From NCBI GenBank assembly GCA_016793775.1, contig JAEULK010000013.1, positions 1-64,000 of the forward strand: a stretch of 64,000 nt of DNA, given 5' to 3'. Made by a program: the position numbers and the translations under genes. The notes under the pieces were generated by a model. The model ran no database searches. It saw only the letters and a list, made by a program, of their open reading frames with translations, and was not told where the DNA came from. The first letter of the stretch is position 1. Each line of letters begins with the position of its first letter. The DNA is from Sphingopyxis sp. GTDB taxonomy: Bacteria; Pseudomonadota; Alphaproteobacteria; Sphingomonadales; Sphingomonadaceae. This document shows, one piece after another, positions 21,236-30,581 of this stretch.

Positions 21236-22354
21236 TCAGAACAGCTCCATCTGCCCATCTCTCTCCGGTGGCCTAAACAGGTCGCTGCGGATCGGGGGGA
21301 AGCTCTTGTCCATGCCATGTTCGCGCGCCGCGCGTTTGACGCGGGCGCGGATCAGGTCGGCCCAGATGCCGGTGCCCTTCATGCGCGTGCCGAATTTGGG
21401 ATCGTTGTCGCGGCCGCCGCGGATGTCGCGGATCATGTTCATCACCTTGTCGGCGCGATCGGGATAATGCGCGGCGAGCCAGGCGCGGAACAAAGGCGCG
21501 ACCTCGTGCGGCAGGCGGACGAGGATGTAGGAGGCACGGATCGCGCCCGCCTCGCCCGCCGCGGCCATGATCGCCTCTATCTCATGGTCGGTGATCGCGG
21601 GGATGACCGGCGAGATATTGACCTGCGTCGGCACGCCCGCGTCGATCAGCTTGCGGATCGCGGCGAGGCGGCGGCGCGGGTGCGGGGCGCGCGGTTCGAG
21701 CGTGCGGGCGATCGCGGGGTCGAGGCTGGTCACCGACACCGCGACGCCCACCAGCCCGTCCCTTGCCATGCCCGCGAGCAGGTCGAGGTCGCGCAAGATG
21801 CGGTCGGACTTGGTGGTGACGATCAGCGGATGTTTCGTCTCCGCCAGCACCTCGATTACCGCGCGGGTGACGCCCCATTCGCGCTCGATCGGCTGATACC
21901 CATCGGTGTTGGTGCCGATCGCCAGCGGCGCGGGGGTGTAGCCGCGTTTCGCCAGTTCCTTGCGCAGCAGTTGCGCGGCATCGGGTTTGGCGAAGAGGCG
22001 GCTTTCGAAATCGAGGCCGGGTGAGAGGTCATGGAAGGCGTGGGTCGGGCGCGCGAAGCAATAGATGCAGCCATGCTCGCAGCCGCGATAGGGATTGATC
22101 GAACGGTCGAAGCCGATGTCCGGCGATGTGTTGCGCGCGATGATGGTCTTGGGATGTTCGACCGTTACGCTGGTGCGCAGGCGTGGCGGTTCGCCGTCGA
22201 TGGTTTCGGATTCGTCGAGCCAGTCGCCATCGGCTTCGCGTGCCAGCGAACCGGTGCGCGTCGGGCGAAGATTGGTCGGCGCACCGCGGCCGGGGGTTGG
22301 GGGGAGGGGCTTGGGCGATTCCACCGGGCGAGGATAGGATGGCGCTTGGAACAA
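21236..22354 (-). CDS. PA0069-family radical SAM protein
   Basis: A 372-residue radical SAM protein of the spore-photoproduct-lyase-related PA0069 family. The SAM [4Fe-4S] cluster motif CX3CX2C is in NPYRGCEHGCIYCFARP (Cys92, 96 and 99). The fold continues with the usual barrel signatures, including VTTKSDRILRDLDLL, QVNISPVIP and ASYILVRLPHEVAPLF. The function of the family is unknown. The longest form begins with TTG and has no clear ribosome site; a GTG at 22320 is an alternative start, so the N-terminus is uncertain. The stop lies five bases from the GIY-YIG cassette. Confidence 0.85.
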   Translation of the reverse strand: MFQAPSYPRPVESPKPLPPTPGRGAPTNLRPTRTGSLAREADGDWLDESETIDGEPPRLRTSVTVEHPKTIIARNTSPDIGFDRSINPYRGCEHGCIYCFARPTHAFHDLSPGLDFESRLFAKPDAAQLLRKELAKRGYTPAPLAIGTNTDGYQPIEREWGVTRAVIEVLAETKHPLIVTTKSDRILRDLDLLAGMARDGLVGVAVSVTSLDPAIARTLEPRAPHPRRRLAAIRKLIDAGVPTQVNISPVIPAITDHEIEAIMAAAGEAGAIRASYILVRLPHEVAPLFRAWLAAHYPDRADKVMNMIRDIRGGRDNDPKFGTRMKGTGIWADLIRARVKRAAREHGMDKSFPPIRSDLFRPPERDGQMELF

Positions 22355-22371
22355 AGAAAGAACAAAAAGTG

Positions 22372-22462
22372 CGTCGCCCCCGCGAAGGCGGGGGCCGCTG
22401 GCGGTTTACGCAGCGAGGCAGGAGCAAGGCGGCCAGCGGCCCCCGCCTTCGCGGGGGCGACG
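22372..22462. repeat. Empty inverted pair, same family as the GIY-YIG cassette
   Basis: The arms at 22372-22402 and 22432-22462 are identical over 31 bp to the arms of the cassette at 20851-21230 and point the same way, but enclose only 29 bp and no gene. It lies between moaB and the radical SAM gene. It is the short, REPIN-like form of the element. Confidence 0.9.
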
Positions 22463-22466
22463 GTCT

Positions 22467-22991
22467 CTATTCGGTCAACCGCGGGATCAGATCGACGAAG
22501 TTGCAGGGCTTGTGGCGGCTGTCCAGCTGGGTCGACAATATGCCGTTCCACGCGTCCTTGACCGCGCCGGTCGAGCCGGGGAGCGCGAAGATATAGGTGC
22601 CGCGCGCGACCACCGCGCAGGCGCGCGACTGGATCGTCGAGGTGCCGATGTTCTGGTAGCTGAGCCAGCGGAACAATTCGCCGAACCCCGGAATGTCCTT
22701 GCCGTCGAGCTGGTGCAGCGCCTCGGGCGTGACGTCGCGGCCGGTGACCCCGGTGCCGCCGGTGGTGATGACGACATCGACCGCGGGATCGTCGATCCAG
22801 TTGTGGAGGCGCGAGACGATCAGCGATTTTTCGTCGGCGATGATAGCGCGGTCGGCGAGGATATGGCCAGCGCCGGTCAGCAAGTCGACGAGCGTGTCGC
22901 CCGAGCGGTCGTCGTCGATGCCGCGCGTATCCGAGATGGTCAGGACCGCGATGCGAACCGGCTTGAATTCGAGGCTTTCGTCAATCGGCAT
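22467..22991 (-). CDS. moaB: Molybdenum cofactor biosynthesis protein B
   Basis: A 174-residue MoaB/MogA-fold protein that binds molybdopterin; MogA-type members adenylylate it before molybdenum insertion. The family motif [16 protein letters not shown], the early [13 protein letters not shown] and the later [18 protein letters not shown] are all present. Its ATG overlaps the stop of the upstream transglycosylase by 11 bp, so the two are coupled, though they share no obvious pathway. No other moa or mog gene lies in the window. Start and length fit MoaB well. Confidence 0.94.
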   Translation of the reverse strand: MPIDESLEFKPVRIAVLTISDTRGIDDDRSGDTLVDLLTGAGHILADRAIIADEKSLIVSRLHNWIDDPAVDVVITTGGTGVTGRDVTPEALHQLDGKDIPGFGELFRWLSYQNIGTSTIQSRACAVVARGTYIFALPGSTGAVKDAWNGILSTQLDSRHKPCNFVDLIPRLTE

Positions 22992-24726
22992 TCGTCAGCC
23001 CGCCGGCATAGGTCAGGCGGACGCGGTCCTTGGTGTCGGGAAAGCGCGGCCATTTGCCCTGCGCGAGCGCGGCGCGGCTGACCGAGGGTTTGCCCTGCTG
23101 CGCCTCGTACATCCAGTAATTGCGCAGCACGATGCCGACATAACCGCGCGTTTCCCAATAAGGGATCGATTCGATGTAGAGCAGGGGGTCGCCCTGATCG
23201 CGGACCTCGGTCTGCCAGCGCGCGATCGGCGCGGGCCCGGCGTTATAGGCGGCGATGACCTTGGGCAACTGGCCGCCGGTCGAGCCGTCGCGGCTGAGAT
23301 ATTCGAGGTAACGCTGGCCGAAGTCCATGTTGACCGCGGGGGTCTTGAGGTCGCCGGGACCTGAGGGGTCGCCGTTCCAGCGCGCAAGGTCGCGCGCGGT
23401 GCCGGGGCGGACCTGCATCAGCCCGGTCGCGCCGGCGCCGCTGACCGCTGTGCGCTGGAAGCGCGATTCCTGCAGCGTGTGGGCAAAGACGAGCGCGGGG
23501 TCGACCCGCCAGCCGCCATTGGGTTCCCATCTGGGCTGCGGATAGCGCGTCGAGGCGGCGAGCTTGCGGCCTTGCGGGGTGTTGTGCGCGAGGTAGAGCT
23601 GGGTTTCGGGCAGGCTGAGCGCGTTGGCGATGCCGATCAGCTGTTCATGCTGTTCGGCGCTGCCGATGCGTGCCTGATAGCGCAGCAGTTCGTCGGCATA
23701 TTTGTCCTCGCCGATCTCGGCGAGCGCGATCGCGGCGCGGACATTCGGCTGTTCCTCGAGCGCGCGCCAAGCGCTGCGGTCGGCGCGAAGGCCGGCGCCG
23801 TTCGACGGCTGACCGAGCGTTTCGGCGGCGAGCATGCCGTAGAAGGTTTCCTCATTGGCCGCCGCGGCGCGCAGGCGCGGCTGCACCGATGCGGGCTCGC
23901 CCGCAGCCATCGCGGCGCGGGCGGACCAATAATAGGCCGCGGCGCGCAATTCGCTGTCGGGGGCTTCTTTCGCGACGCGATCGAAGGCGACGAGCGACGT
24001 GCGATAATCGTGGAGCCGCCAGGCGGCGAGGCCCTGCGTCCACGCGCCCTGGGTGGCCCAGGCGCCGCCATTTTGCGTGCAGGCGAGCGACAGGCGCAGG
24101 GCGTTGGCGTCGTCATTCTCGATATAATAGGACCAGGCGACCTTCTGCTGCCATTCGGCGCGGGCATCGGGGCCGAGCTTGTCGATCACCGCGTTGAGCA
24201 AAGCCTCGGCACCTGCGGGATCGTCATTCTTGATGCGGTCGGGGATGCTGCTGGCGAGGCCGTTCGCAAAGGGGTCGCTGACGCTGTCGGCGCCCAAGCG
24301 GCGCGGGGCGCTGCCGGCCCAGGACAGGCGCGTCTGATAGGGCAGGCTCGGCAGATCGGTCGCACCGCGTTTCGCGGCGAGGCGGCCGAGCTGTTCGGCT
24401 TGCGGCAGATTGGGCGATCGCGCCAGGATCGGCACGATGTCGGCGACTTCGGCCTTGGGGCTGTTCGGCGCGACGAGCAGTTCGGCGCGCAGGAAATCGG
24501 TGAGCGGGCCGTTTTCGGAGGTGTCGAGCAGGGACTTGGCTTCGGCCCAGCGTTGGCCGCGGATCGCGGTCAATATCTGGACATATTGCTGTTTCTGCTT
24601 GCCCGAGAGTACGGGCGGCACGGTCTGCGGCGCGGCGGCGAAGGGATCGCCGTTGTCGGCGGCGATCGCCGGCGTGGCAGCGGAAAAAAGAAGCGAAGCG
24701 GCGAGAGCCGCGGTCCATTTGGTCAT
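22981..24726 (-). CDS. Soluble lytic murein transglycosylase
   Basis: A periplasmic Slt70-type enzyme that cleaves the glycan strands of peptidoglycan to form 1,6-anhydromuropeptides. The 581-residue precursor has a signal peptide (about 1-22, cut after AIA), a long alpha-superhelical region, and a C-terminal SLT domain. The catalytic Glu is in HTLQESRF (about 419), with [13 protein letters not shown] and [15 protein letters not shown] downstream. Length and layout match bacterial Slt. It is preceded closely by the uracil-DNA-glycosylase-like gene and followed by overlapping moaB. Confidence 0.94.
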   Translation of the reverse strand: MTKWTAALAASLLFSAATPAIAADNGDPFAAAPQTVPPVLSGKQKQQYVQILTAIRGQRWAEAKSLLDTSENGPLTDFLRAELLVAPNSPKAEVADIVPILARSPNLPQAEQLGRLAAKRGATDLPSLPYQTRLSWAGSAPRRLGADSVSDPFANGLASSIPDRIKNDDPAGAEALLNAVIDKLGPDARAEWQQKVAWSYYIENDDANALRLSLACTQNGGAWATQGAWTQGLAAWRLHDYRTSLVAFDRVAKEAPDSELRAAAYYWSARAAMAAGEPASVQPRLRAAAANEETFYGMLAAETLGQPSNGAGLRADRSAWRALEEQPNVRAAIALAEIGEDKYADELLRYQARIGSAEQHEQLIGIANALSLPETQLYLAHNTPQGRKLAASTRYPQPRWEPNGGWRVDPALVFAHTLQESRFQRTAVSGAGATGLMQVRPGTARDLARWNGDPSGPGDLKTPAVNMDFGQRYLEYLSRDGSTGGQLPKVIAAYNAGPAPIARWQTEVRDQGDPLLYIESIPYWETRGYVGIVLRNYWMYEAQQGKPSVSRAALAQGKWPRFPDTKDRVRLTYAGGLTNAD

Positions 24727-24729
24727 CTG

Positions 24730-25527
24730 TCAACGTCCCCGGTTGAGCAGTTTGAGGCTATCCCAGGCCGCCGCTTTCTGGGCGGGCCGGGCCAGCAGCA
24801 TCGCGGGATGCGCGATTGCCACCGCCTCCACCTTGCCGCCATGTTGGTTAATATCGAGTAACCTTCCGCGCGCGTCGGGCAGCGCCATATCCTTGGCCAC
24901 GCGGACGATGTCGCTGCCGATCAGGATCAGCCGGCCGGGCCGGGCGAGGCGGAGGTGGTGCCAGAGCAGACGATCGAGATCGGCCGCAGCGGCTTCGTCG
25001 CAGCGGCCGCCGGGCGGGCGGGTGACCGCGAGGCTGGCCATATAGCAATCGCCGCGCGCCATGCCGATGGCGCGCAGCATCGCGTCGAGCAGCTTGCCTG
25101 CGGGTCCGGCGAACAATTCGCCGTCGCGCTGGTCGTCGATTTCGGCCCAGGCGGTGAGCAGCATCAGCGGCGCACCGGCCCGACCGACGGGCAAAACGCG
25201 GCGCGCGTCCCACTGGCTGCCGGGAACGTCGGGATGCGCGGCGAGCCAGGCCTGGAACGCCGTCCAATCCTCGGGCAGTTCGACAGGGCCTTTCGCGACG
25301 GGCGCCTCGACGACCTGCTGACGCTGCAGCGCGGCGGGCAGGGGGGGCGCTTCGGCTTCGTAAACGGGGGCGACGGGCGCGACCTTGGCGCGCACCGGCG
25401 CGGGGTCGTTCGCGGGGGGCGCGGCGAGCCAGCCGCTCGGCGTTTCGCCGACGAGCGCGTCGACGCCCGCCAGCAACCACCAGTCGCAATAGCTTTCCGC
25501 CAGCAACACAGAGTTTTGCCCGCCCAT
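24730..25527 (-). CDS. Uracil-DNA glycosylase superfamily protein, degenerate active site
   Basis: A 265-residue protein whose C-terminal two thirds match the family 4/5 uracil-DNA glycosylase fold: FAGPAGKLLDAMLRAIG at 139-155, YMASLAVTRPPG at 162-173, and a late AHPAMLL. The first catalytic motif (GEAPGxxE in family 4) is replaced by TAWAEIDDQ at 125-133. Only three scattered cysteines remain (14, 161, 176), so the four-cysteine Fe-S cluster of family 4 is missing. It may be an atypical glycosylase or a DNA-binding relative without activity. The first 80 residues are Ala/Pro-rich and poorly conserved in look. Confidence 0.8.
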   Translation of the reverse strand: MGGQNSVLLAESYCDWWLLAGVDALVGETPSGWLAAPPANDPAPVRAKVAPVAPVYEAEAPPLPAALQRQQVVEAPVAKGPVELPEDWTAFQAWLAAHPDVPGSQWDARRVLPVGRAGAPLMLLTAWAEIDDQRDGELFAGPAGKLLDAMLRAIGMARGDCYMASLAVTRPPGGRCDEAAAADLDRLLWHHLRLARPGRLILIGSDIVRVAKDMALPDARGRLLDINQHGGKVEAVAIAHPAMLLARPAQKAAAWDSLKLLNRGR

Positions 25528-25645
25528 CGATTTGTTTCAAACAGGCAGTTGACGGAGCCGTCAATTGGCGGGCATCGCATTTCGTGACAGAATGAGCGCA
25601 GGGCACGATGAATGTCCGCGCTGGGACGGCAGAAAGGTATTTGCG

Positions 25646-27301
25646 GTGAGCGAACGGGAATCGATGCCCTATGACGTGGTCATCGTCGGCGCGGGTCCGG
25701 CGGGACTTTCGGCGGCGATCCGCCTCAAGCAGCTGGCGAACGACGCGGGCAGCGAATTGTCGGTCTGTATCCTGGAAAAGGGATCGGAAGTCGGCGCGCA
25801 CATCCTGTCGGGGGCGGTCATCGATCCCAAGTCGCTGGACGAGTTGATCCCCGATTGGCGCACCTCGGGCTGCCCGCTCGCCGAGGTGCCGGTGAACGAC
25901 AACCAGCATTGGGTGCTGACCAAGACGAAGAAATTCGGCCTTCCCGAATTCATCTCGCCCGGCTTCATGCACAATGTCGGCACCTATACCGGCAGTCTCG
26001 GCAACCTGTGCCGCTGGCTCGCCGAACGGGCCGAGGGGCTGGGGGTCGAGATTTTCGCGGGCTTCCCGGCGGCCGAGATCCTCTACAATGAGGATGGCTC
26101 GGTGAAGGGCGTCGCGACCGGCGACATGGGCGTGGCGCGCGACGGCAGCCACAAGGGCGATTATCAGCCGGGCCTCGAACTCCATGCCAAATATACCTTC
26201 TTCGGCGAAGGCGTGCGCGGGCATCTAACCAAGATGCTGAAGCCGCAATTCGCGCTCGATGCCGATTGCGAGCCGCAGGTCTATGGCCTCGGCGTCAAGG
26301 AATTGTGGGACATCAAGCCCGAGAATCATGCCGCGGGCCGCGTGATCCATACGCAGGGCTGGCCGCTCGATCACAATGCCAATGGCGGCGGTTTCCTCTA
26401 TCATCAGGCGAATGGGCAGGTCGCGCTCGGCTTCGTGACCTGGCTGAACTATCGCAACCCGCACATCTCCCCCTTTCAGGAGATGCAGAAATGGAAGACC
26501 CACCCCGAGATCGCGCGGATCCTGAAGGGCGGCAAGCGCGTCTCCTATGGCGCGCGCGCGATCAGCGACGGCGGGTACCAGTCGGTGCCGAAGCTCGCCT
26601 TTCCGGGCGGCGCGTTGATCGGCGACAGCGCGGGGTTCCTCAACGTTCCACGCATCAAGGGCACGCATACCGCGATGAAGTCGGGCATGATGGCGGCCGA
26701 GGCGGCGTTTGCGGCGGTGACCGCGGGGCGCGGCAGCGATGTCCTTACCGCCTATCAGGACGCCTATGACGACAGCTGGGTGAAGAAAGAACTCAGCGTC
26801 GTCCGCAACGTGCTGCCGCTGGTCGAGAAATGGGGCGATCTGGCGGGTACGCTCCTGTCGGGCATGACGATGTGGCTGGAAACGCTGAAGATCAAAGTCC
26901 CGTTCACGATGAAGCACCACCCGGACAATGAGAGCCTGTACCGCGCCGACATGATGCCGAAGCCGGACTATCCCAAGCCCGACGGCGTGCTGACTTTCGA
27001 CCGGCTGTCGTCGGTGTTCGTCTCGAACACCAACCATGAGGAGGATCAGCCGGTCCATCTCCAGCTCAAGGACCCGTCGATCCCGGTTGCCTACAACCTG
27101 CCGCTCTATGACGAGCCCGCGCAGCGCTATTGCCCGGCCGGGGTCTATGAGATCGTCGGCGAGGCCGAGGGCGACCCCAAATTCGTGATCAACGCGCAGA
27201 ATTGCGTCCATTGCAAGACGTGCGACATCAAGGACCCGACCCAGAACATCAACTGGGTCACCCCCGAAGGCGGCGGAGGCCCCAATTATCCGAATATGTA
27301 A
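25646..27301 (+). CDS. Electron transfer flavoprotein-ubiquinone oxidoreductase
   Basis: ETF-QO passes electrons from reduced electron transfer flavoprotein (fed by acyl-CoA and related dehydrogenases) to ubiquinone at the inner membrane. The 551-residue protein has the FAD site DVVIVGAGPAGLSAAI at the start, the ubiquinone-region segment GFLNVPRIKGTHTAMKSG, and a C-terminal 4Fe-4S ferredoxin domain with NCVHCKTCDIKDPTQNI. The GTG at 25646 is preferred, preceded by AGAAAGG; an upstream ATG would add unsupported residues. It fits a strain living on fatty-acid or amino-acid oxidation. Confidence 0.95.
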   Translation: MSERESMPYDVVIVGAGPAGLSAAIRLKQLANDAGSELSVCILEKGSEVGAHILSGAVIDPKSLDELIPDWRTSGCPLAEVPVNDNQHWVLTKTKKFGLPEFISPGFMHNVGTYTGSLGNLCRWLAERAEGLGVEIFAGFPAAEILYNEDGSVKGVATGDMGVARDGSHKGDYQPGLELHAKYTFFGEGVRGHLTKMLKPQFALDADCEPQVYGLGVKELWDIKPENHAAGRVIHTQGWPLDHNANGGGFLYHQANGQVALGFVTWLNYRNPHISPFQEMQKWKTHPEIARILKGGKRVSYGARAISDGGYQSVPKLAFPGGALIGDSAGFLNVPRIKGTHTAMKSGMMAAEAAFAAVTAGRGSDVLTAYQDAYDDSWVKKELSVVRNVLPLVEKWGDLAGTLLSGMTMWLETLKIKVPFTMKHHPDNESLYRADMMPKPDYPKPDGVLTFDRLSSVFVSNTNHEEDQPVHLQLKDPSIPVAYNLPLYDEPAQRYCPAGVYEIVGEAEGDPKFVINAQNCVHCKTCDIKDPTQNINWVTPEGGGGPNYPNM

Positions 27302-27317
27302 GCTTGCCGCGCCGCTG

Positions 27318-28952
27318 TTGCTGGCGGTGCCGGTGCCGATTGCCGCGCAGGCGGCCGATGGCGGCGATGCCGCGCTCGGCGCGCTGGCGCGGGCGCGGCT
27401 GGCCGAGGATGCGGGCGACCCCGGGCAGGCGCTCGCGGCGCTGACGACGGTGTCGAGCCTCGTCCCCGACCTGCCGGGGCTGCGCGGCCGGATGCTCGAA
27501 CAGGCGATCGAGGCGGGCGACCTCGAGGCCGCACGCAGCGCCGCGATGCTGCTGTGGGCCAAGGGCGACCGGCGCTTCGACGCGCAACTCGTGCTGGTCA
27601 CCGACGCGCTGCGCCGATCTGACTGGAAGGCGGCGCGCGACTATGTCGCGGGACGTAGCGACCGCGCGGACGGCGATGCGGTGGCGCGGCTGGTCACACC
27701 GCCGCTGAACGGCTGGATCGCCGTCGGGATGCGCGAGAAGCTGCCCGAGCGCGCCTTGCTGGATACCGGCGGGCGCGCCGCGCCGCAGCCGGCGTTCCAG
27801 CTCGAAGCGGCGCTGGTCCAGCTCGCCGCGGGGCGCAAGGACGAGGCGGCAGCGCTCGCCGACAAGGTGACGCTGACCGACCGCACGAGCCAGCTCGTCG
27901 CGATGCGGCTTGCCGCGACGCTCGACAAGGCGGGTGAGAGGGACGCGGCGAAGCGGCTGCGCGAGCGCGTCGCGCTGGCGGCGGGCGAGCGCGAGGACCC
28001 GGTGCTGCTGCTTCCCGATCAGGTGGTAACCGGCCCGCGCGGCGGCGCGGCGCATTGGTTCGCGTTGCTCGCCGATGGGTTTGCGCGCACCCCGAACAGC
28101 AATCCGAAGATACCGCTGCTCTTTGCGCGCGTTGCTTATTGGCTCGACGCCGGCGACTGGCAGGCGCGCAGCGCGCTGGTCGAGGCGCTCGACGCCAACG
28201 GCCGCAAGGTCGACGCGCTTGCACTATTGCAGGGCGGTCGGGCGCCGCTGCCGCCGGTGCTCGCGATGCGGCAGGCCGAGCTGCTCGCCGACGACGGCAA
28301 GGCGGCCGAGGCGGTGGCGCTCGCGGAAAAAGCCGTGGCCGCGGACAAGCCGGGGCGTATCCTGCTGGTGCGTTATGCCGATCTGGCGCGGCGGTCGGAC
28401 GACCCGCGCGCCGCCGAGCGCGCCTATGCGCGGCTCGAGGACGATCTCGGCGACGATGATTTCGACAAGGCGCTGCACGGCAGCATCCTGATTGCGCGCG
28501 CCGAGCTGTTGTTGCAGGCGGATGATTGGGACGCGGCCGAGCCGTTGCTCGCCAAGGCGATCGCGCTGCGGCCGAACGATCCCAATGTGCTGAACTTCGT
28601 CGGCTATTCGTCGATCGAGCGGCGTAAGAATGTCGATCAATCGATGGCGCAGATCGAGGCGGCCTGGGCGCAGGACCCGCAGAGCGCGGCGATCACCGAT
28701 TCGCTCGGCTGGGCCTATTTCCTGACCGGCAAGCCGGCGGAAGCGGTGCCCTTGCTCGAAAAGGCGCAGGCGGGCGATCCGGGCAATGCGGTGATCGTCG
28801 AGCATCTGGGCGATGCCTATTGGCAGGCGGGGCGGCGGTTTCAGGCGCGTTACACCTGGCGCGCCGCGGCTTTGCTCGCCGAGGCCGATATGGCGACGCG
28901 GATCGAGGCGAAATTGCGCGACGGGCTGACCCCCGCGACGACCGCGCCATGA
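27318..28952 (+). CDS. Secreted tetratricopeptide-repeat protein
   Basis: A protein of about 544 residues rich in Ala, Arg and helical repeat units; the last 200 residues contain clear TPR-like helices (DPNVLNFVGYSSIERRKNVD, SLGWAYFLTGKPAEAVPLLE, HLGDAYWQAGRRFQARYTW). The start is unclear: reading a few codons upstream gives KLAAPLLLAVPVPIAAQA, a good signal peptide, but no ATG/GTG/TTG precedes it. The TTG at 27318 is only the first recognised codon. It begins right behind ETF-QO and ends overlapping ispE by ATGA. It is probably a periplasmic scaffold protein of unknown role. Confidence 0.8.
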   Translation: MLAVPVPIAAQAADGGDAALGALARARLAEDAGDPGQALAALTTVSSLVPDLPGLRGRMLEQAIEAGDLEAARSAAMLLWAKGDRRFDAQLVLVTDALRRSDWKAARDYVAGRSDRADGDAVARLVTPPLNGWIAVGMREKLPERALLDTGGRAAPQPAFQLEAALVQLAAGRKDEAAALADKVTLTDRTSQLVAMRLAATLDKAGERDAAKRLRERVALAAGEREDPVLLLPDQVVTGPRGGAAHWFALLADGFARTPNSNPKIPLLFARVAYWLDAGDWQARSALVEALDANGRKVDALALLQGGRAPLPPVLAMRQAELLADDGKAAEAVALAEKAVAADKPGRILLVRYADLARRSDDPRAAERAYARLEDDLGDDDFDKALHGSILIARAELLLQADDWDAAEPLLAKAIALRPNDPNVLNFVGYSSIERRKNVDQSMAQIEAAWAQDPQSAAITDSLGWAYFLTGKPAEAVPLLEKAQAGDPGNAVIVEHLGDAYWQAGRRFQARYTWRAAALLAEADMATRIEAKLRDGLTPATTAP

Positions 28953-29797
28953 CCGTGCTGGCCGAGACGGGTTGGGCGAAGATCAACCTCGCGCTGCACG
29001 TCCGCGCGCGGCGGGCCGACGGCTATCATGACATCGAGACCCTGTTCGCCTTCGTCGATCATGGCGACGGGATCGCGGCGCGGGTGGCCGAGACCGACAG
29101 GCTGACGATCGACGGCGAATTCGCCGAGGGGCTGAGCACGGGCGGCGACAATCTGGTGCTGCGCGCGCTGGCTTTGCTGCGCGAGCGTTATGGCGCGGCC
29201 CGCGTGCCGCCGCTGGCGGTCAGGCTGACCAAAAGGCTGCCGGTGGCGGCGGGGATCGGCGGCGGGTCGGCCGATGCCGCAGCGATGGCGCGGCTGGTGC
29301 GAACGCACTTCCTGCCCGAATTGGGCGATGCGACGCTGGCGCGAATCATGGCGCCGCTCGGCGCCGATGTTGCGGCGTGCGTCGCGAGCCAAACCCGTTT
29401 GGGCGTCGGCGCGGGCGAGGAACTGTCGCCGGTGCCCGAATTGCGGCTCGGCGGGACGCCCGTGCTGCTCGTCAATCCGCGTCAGCCGGTGGCGACGGGG
29501 CCGGTGTTCGCGGCGTGGGACGGCATCGACCGCGGCGCGCTCTATGGCGATCCGGCGGGGCGCGCCAAGCTGCTGGCGGCGCGCAACGATTTGCAGCGCG
29601 CGGCGATCGCGCAATGCCCGGCGATCGTCGATGTGCTGACCGCGCTGGGCGCGCTCAGCCCCTGGCTGGCGCGCATGTCGGGGTCGGGGGCGACCTGCTT
29701 CGCATTGTTCGACGCGCTGGCGGAGCGCGATGCGGCGTCGGTGAAGCTCGCCGCAAGCCACCCGCATTGGTGGCAGATGGCGGGCGCGCTGCGATGA
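28949..29797 (+). CDS. ispE: 4-diphosphocytidyl-2-C-methyl-D-erythritol kinase
   Basis: IspE phosphorylates CDP-methylerythritol in the non-mevalonate (MEP) isoprenoid pathway. The 282-residue GHMP kinase has the substrate-binding start WAKINLALHV (Lys11), the ATP glycine loop PVAAGIGGGSADAAA at about 98-112, and a late GSGATCFALF. It is linked by ATGA overlaps to the TPR gene before it and the N-formylglutamate amidohydrolase after it. The MEP pathway supplies ubiquinone and carotenoids in sphingomonads. Confidence 0.96.
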   Translation: MTVLAETGWAKINLALHVRARRADGYHDIETLFAFVDHGDGIAARVAETDRLTIDGEFAEGLSTGGDNLVLRALALLRERYGAARVPPLAVRLTKRLPVAAGIGGGSADAAAMARLVRTHFLPELGDATLARIMAPLGADVAACVASQTRLGVGAGEELSPVPELRLGGTPVLLVNPRQPVATGPVFAAWDGIDRGALYGDPAGRAKLLAARNDLQRAAIAQCPAIVDVLTALGALSPWLARMSGSGATCFALFDALAERDAASVKLAASHPHWWQMAGALR

Positions 29798-30522
29798 GCG
29801 CATGGGTCGCGCTCGGCAGCCCGCGCGCGGGCGGGGTGCTGCTGATCGGCGATCATGCGTCGAACCATGTGCCCGCCGACATCGACCTCGGCATCGATGC
29901 AGGGCTGCTCAGCGAGCATATCGCAGTCGATATCGGGGTTGCCGAAGTGGCGACGCTGCTGGTCGAGGCGGGTGCGGTCGATGCGGCGATCCTGGGCGGC
30001 GTGTCACGGCTGGTGGTCGATTGCAACCGCGACGAGCATGCGCCCGGCGCGGTGCCGATCGCGAGCGACGGCCATGCGATTTCGGGCAATGCGCTCGATC
30101 ATGAGGGCCGCGAGGCGCGGATGGCGCGGTTTTTTCGGCCCTATCACGACCATATCGCGGCGACGGTCGCGGCGCAGCGACCGGCGTTCATCCTTTCGCT
30201 GCACAGCTTCACGCCCTCGCTGGCGAGCGACCCCGAGCAGGCGCGGCCGTGGCAGGTCGGGGTGCTGTATAATGAGGACGAGCGGCTTGCTGCGCCCGCG
30301 ATTGCGGCACTGGAAGACGAAGGTTTGATCGTCGGCGACCAGCTTCCCTATTCGGGCAAGCTGCTCAATGCGACGATGAACCGCCATGCCGAGGCGAACG
30401 CGATTCCGTACGTGGGGATCGAGATGCGGCAGGATCTGGTGCGCGATGGTGCGGGGCGGGCATTGTTCGCCGAGCGGCTCGTTCGCATGTGCAACAAACT
30501 TTCATTGTATCTCGCCAAATAG
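29794..30522 (+). CDS. N-formylglutamate amidohydrolase family protein
   Basis: A 242-residue zinc-hydrolase-like protein of the N-formylglutamate amidohydrolase (HutG2-like) family. The early GDHASNHVP, the central LVVDCNRDE and SLHSFTP, and the late GKLLNATMNRHAEANAIPYVGIEMRQD are typical. Family members release formate from N-formylglutamate at the end of one histidine-breakdown route, but there are no other hut genes here, so the substrate is uncertain. It starts in an ATGA overlap with the ispE stop. Confidence 0.88.
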   Translation: MSAWVALGSPRAGGVLLIGDHASNHVPADIDLGIDAGLLSEHIAVDIGVAEVATLLVEAGAVDAAILGGVSRLVVDCNRDEHAPGAVPIASDGHAISGNALDHEGREARMARFFRPYHDHIAATVAAQRPAFILSLHSFTPSLASDPEQARPWQVGVLYNEDERLAAPAIAALEDEGLIVGDQLPYSGKLLNATMNRHAEANAIPYVGIEMRQDLVRDGAGRALFAERLVRMCNKLSLYLAK

Positions 30523-30581
30523 GCGTGTAGAGGCGCGTTTCTTCGCCGAATTTTGAAATATTATTATCAGGATTGTTGAAA

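Noticed and set aside
20851-22462. Repeated 31-bp units as a possible CRISPR
   Set aside because: The units are inverted pairs, not direct repeats with regular spacers, and there are no cas genes.
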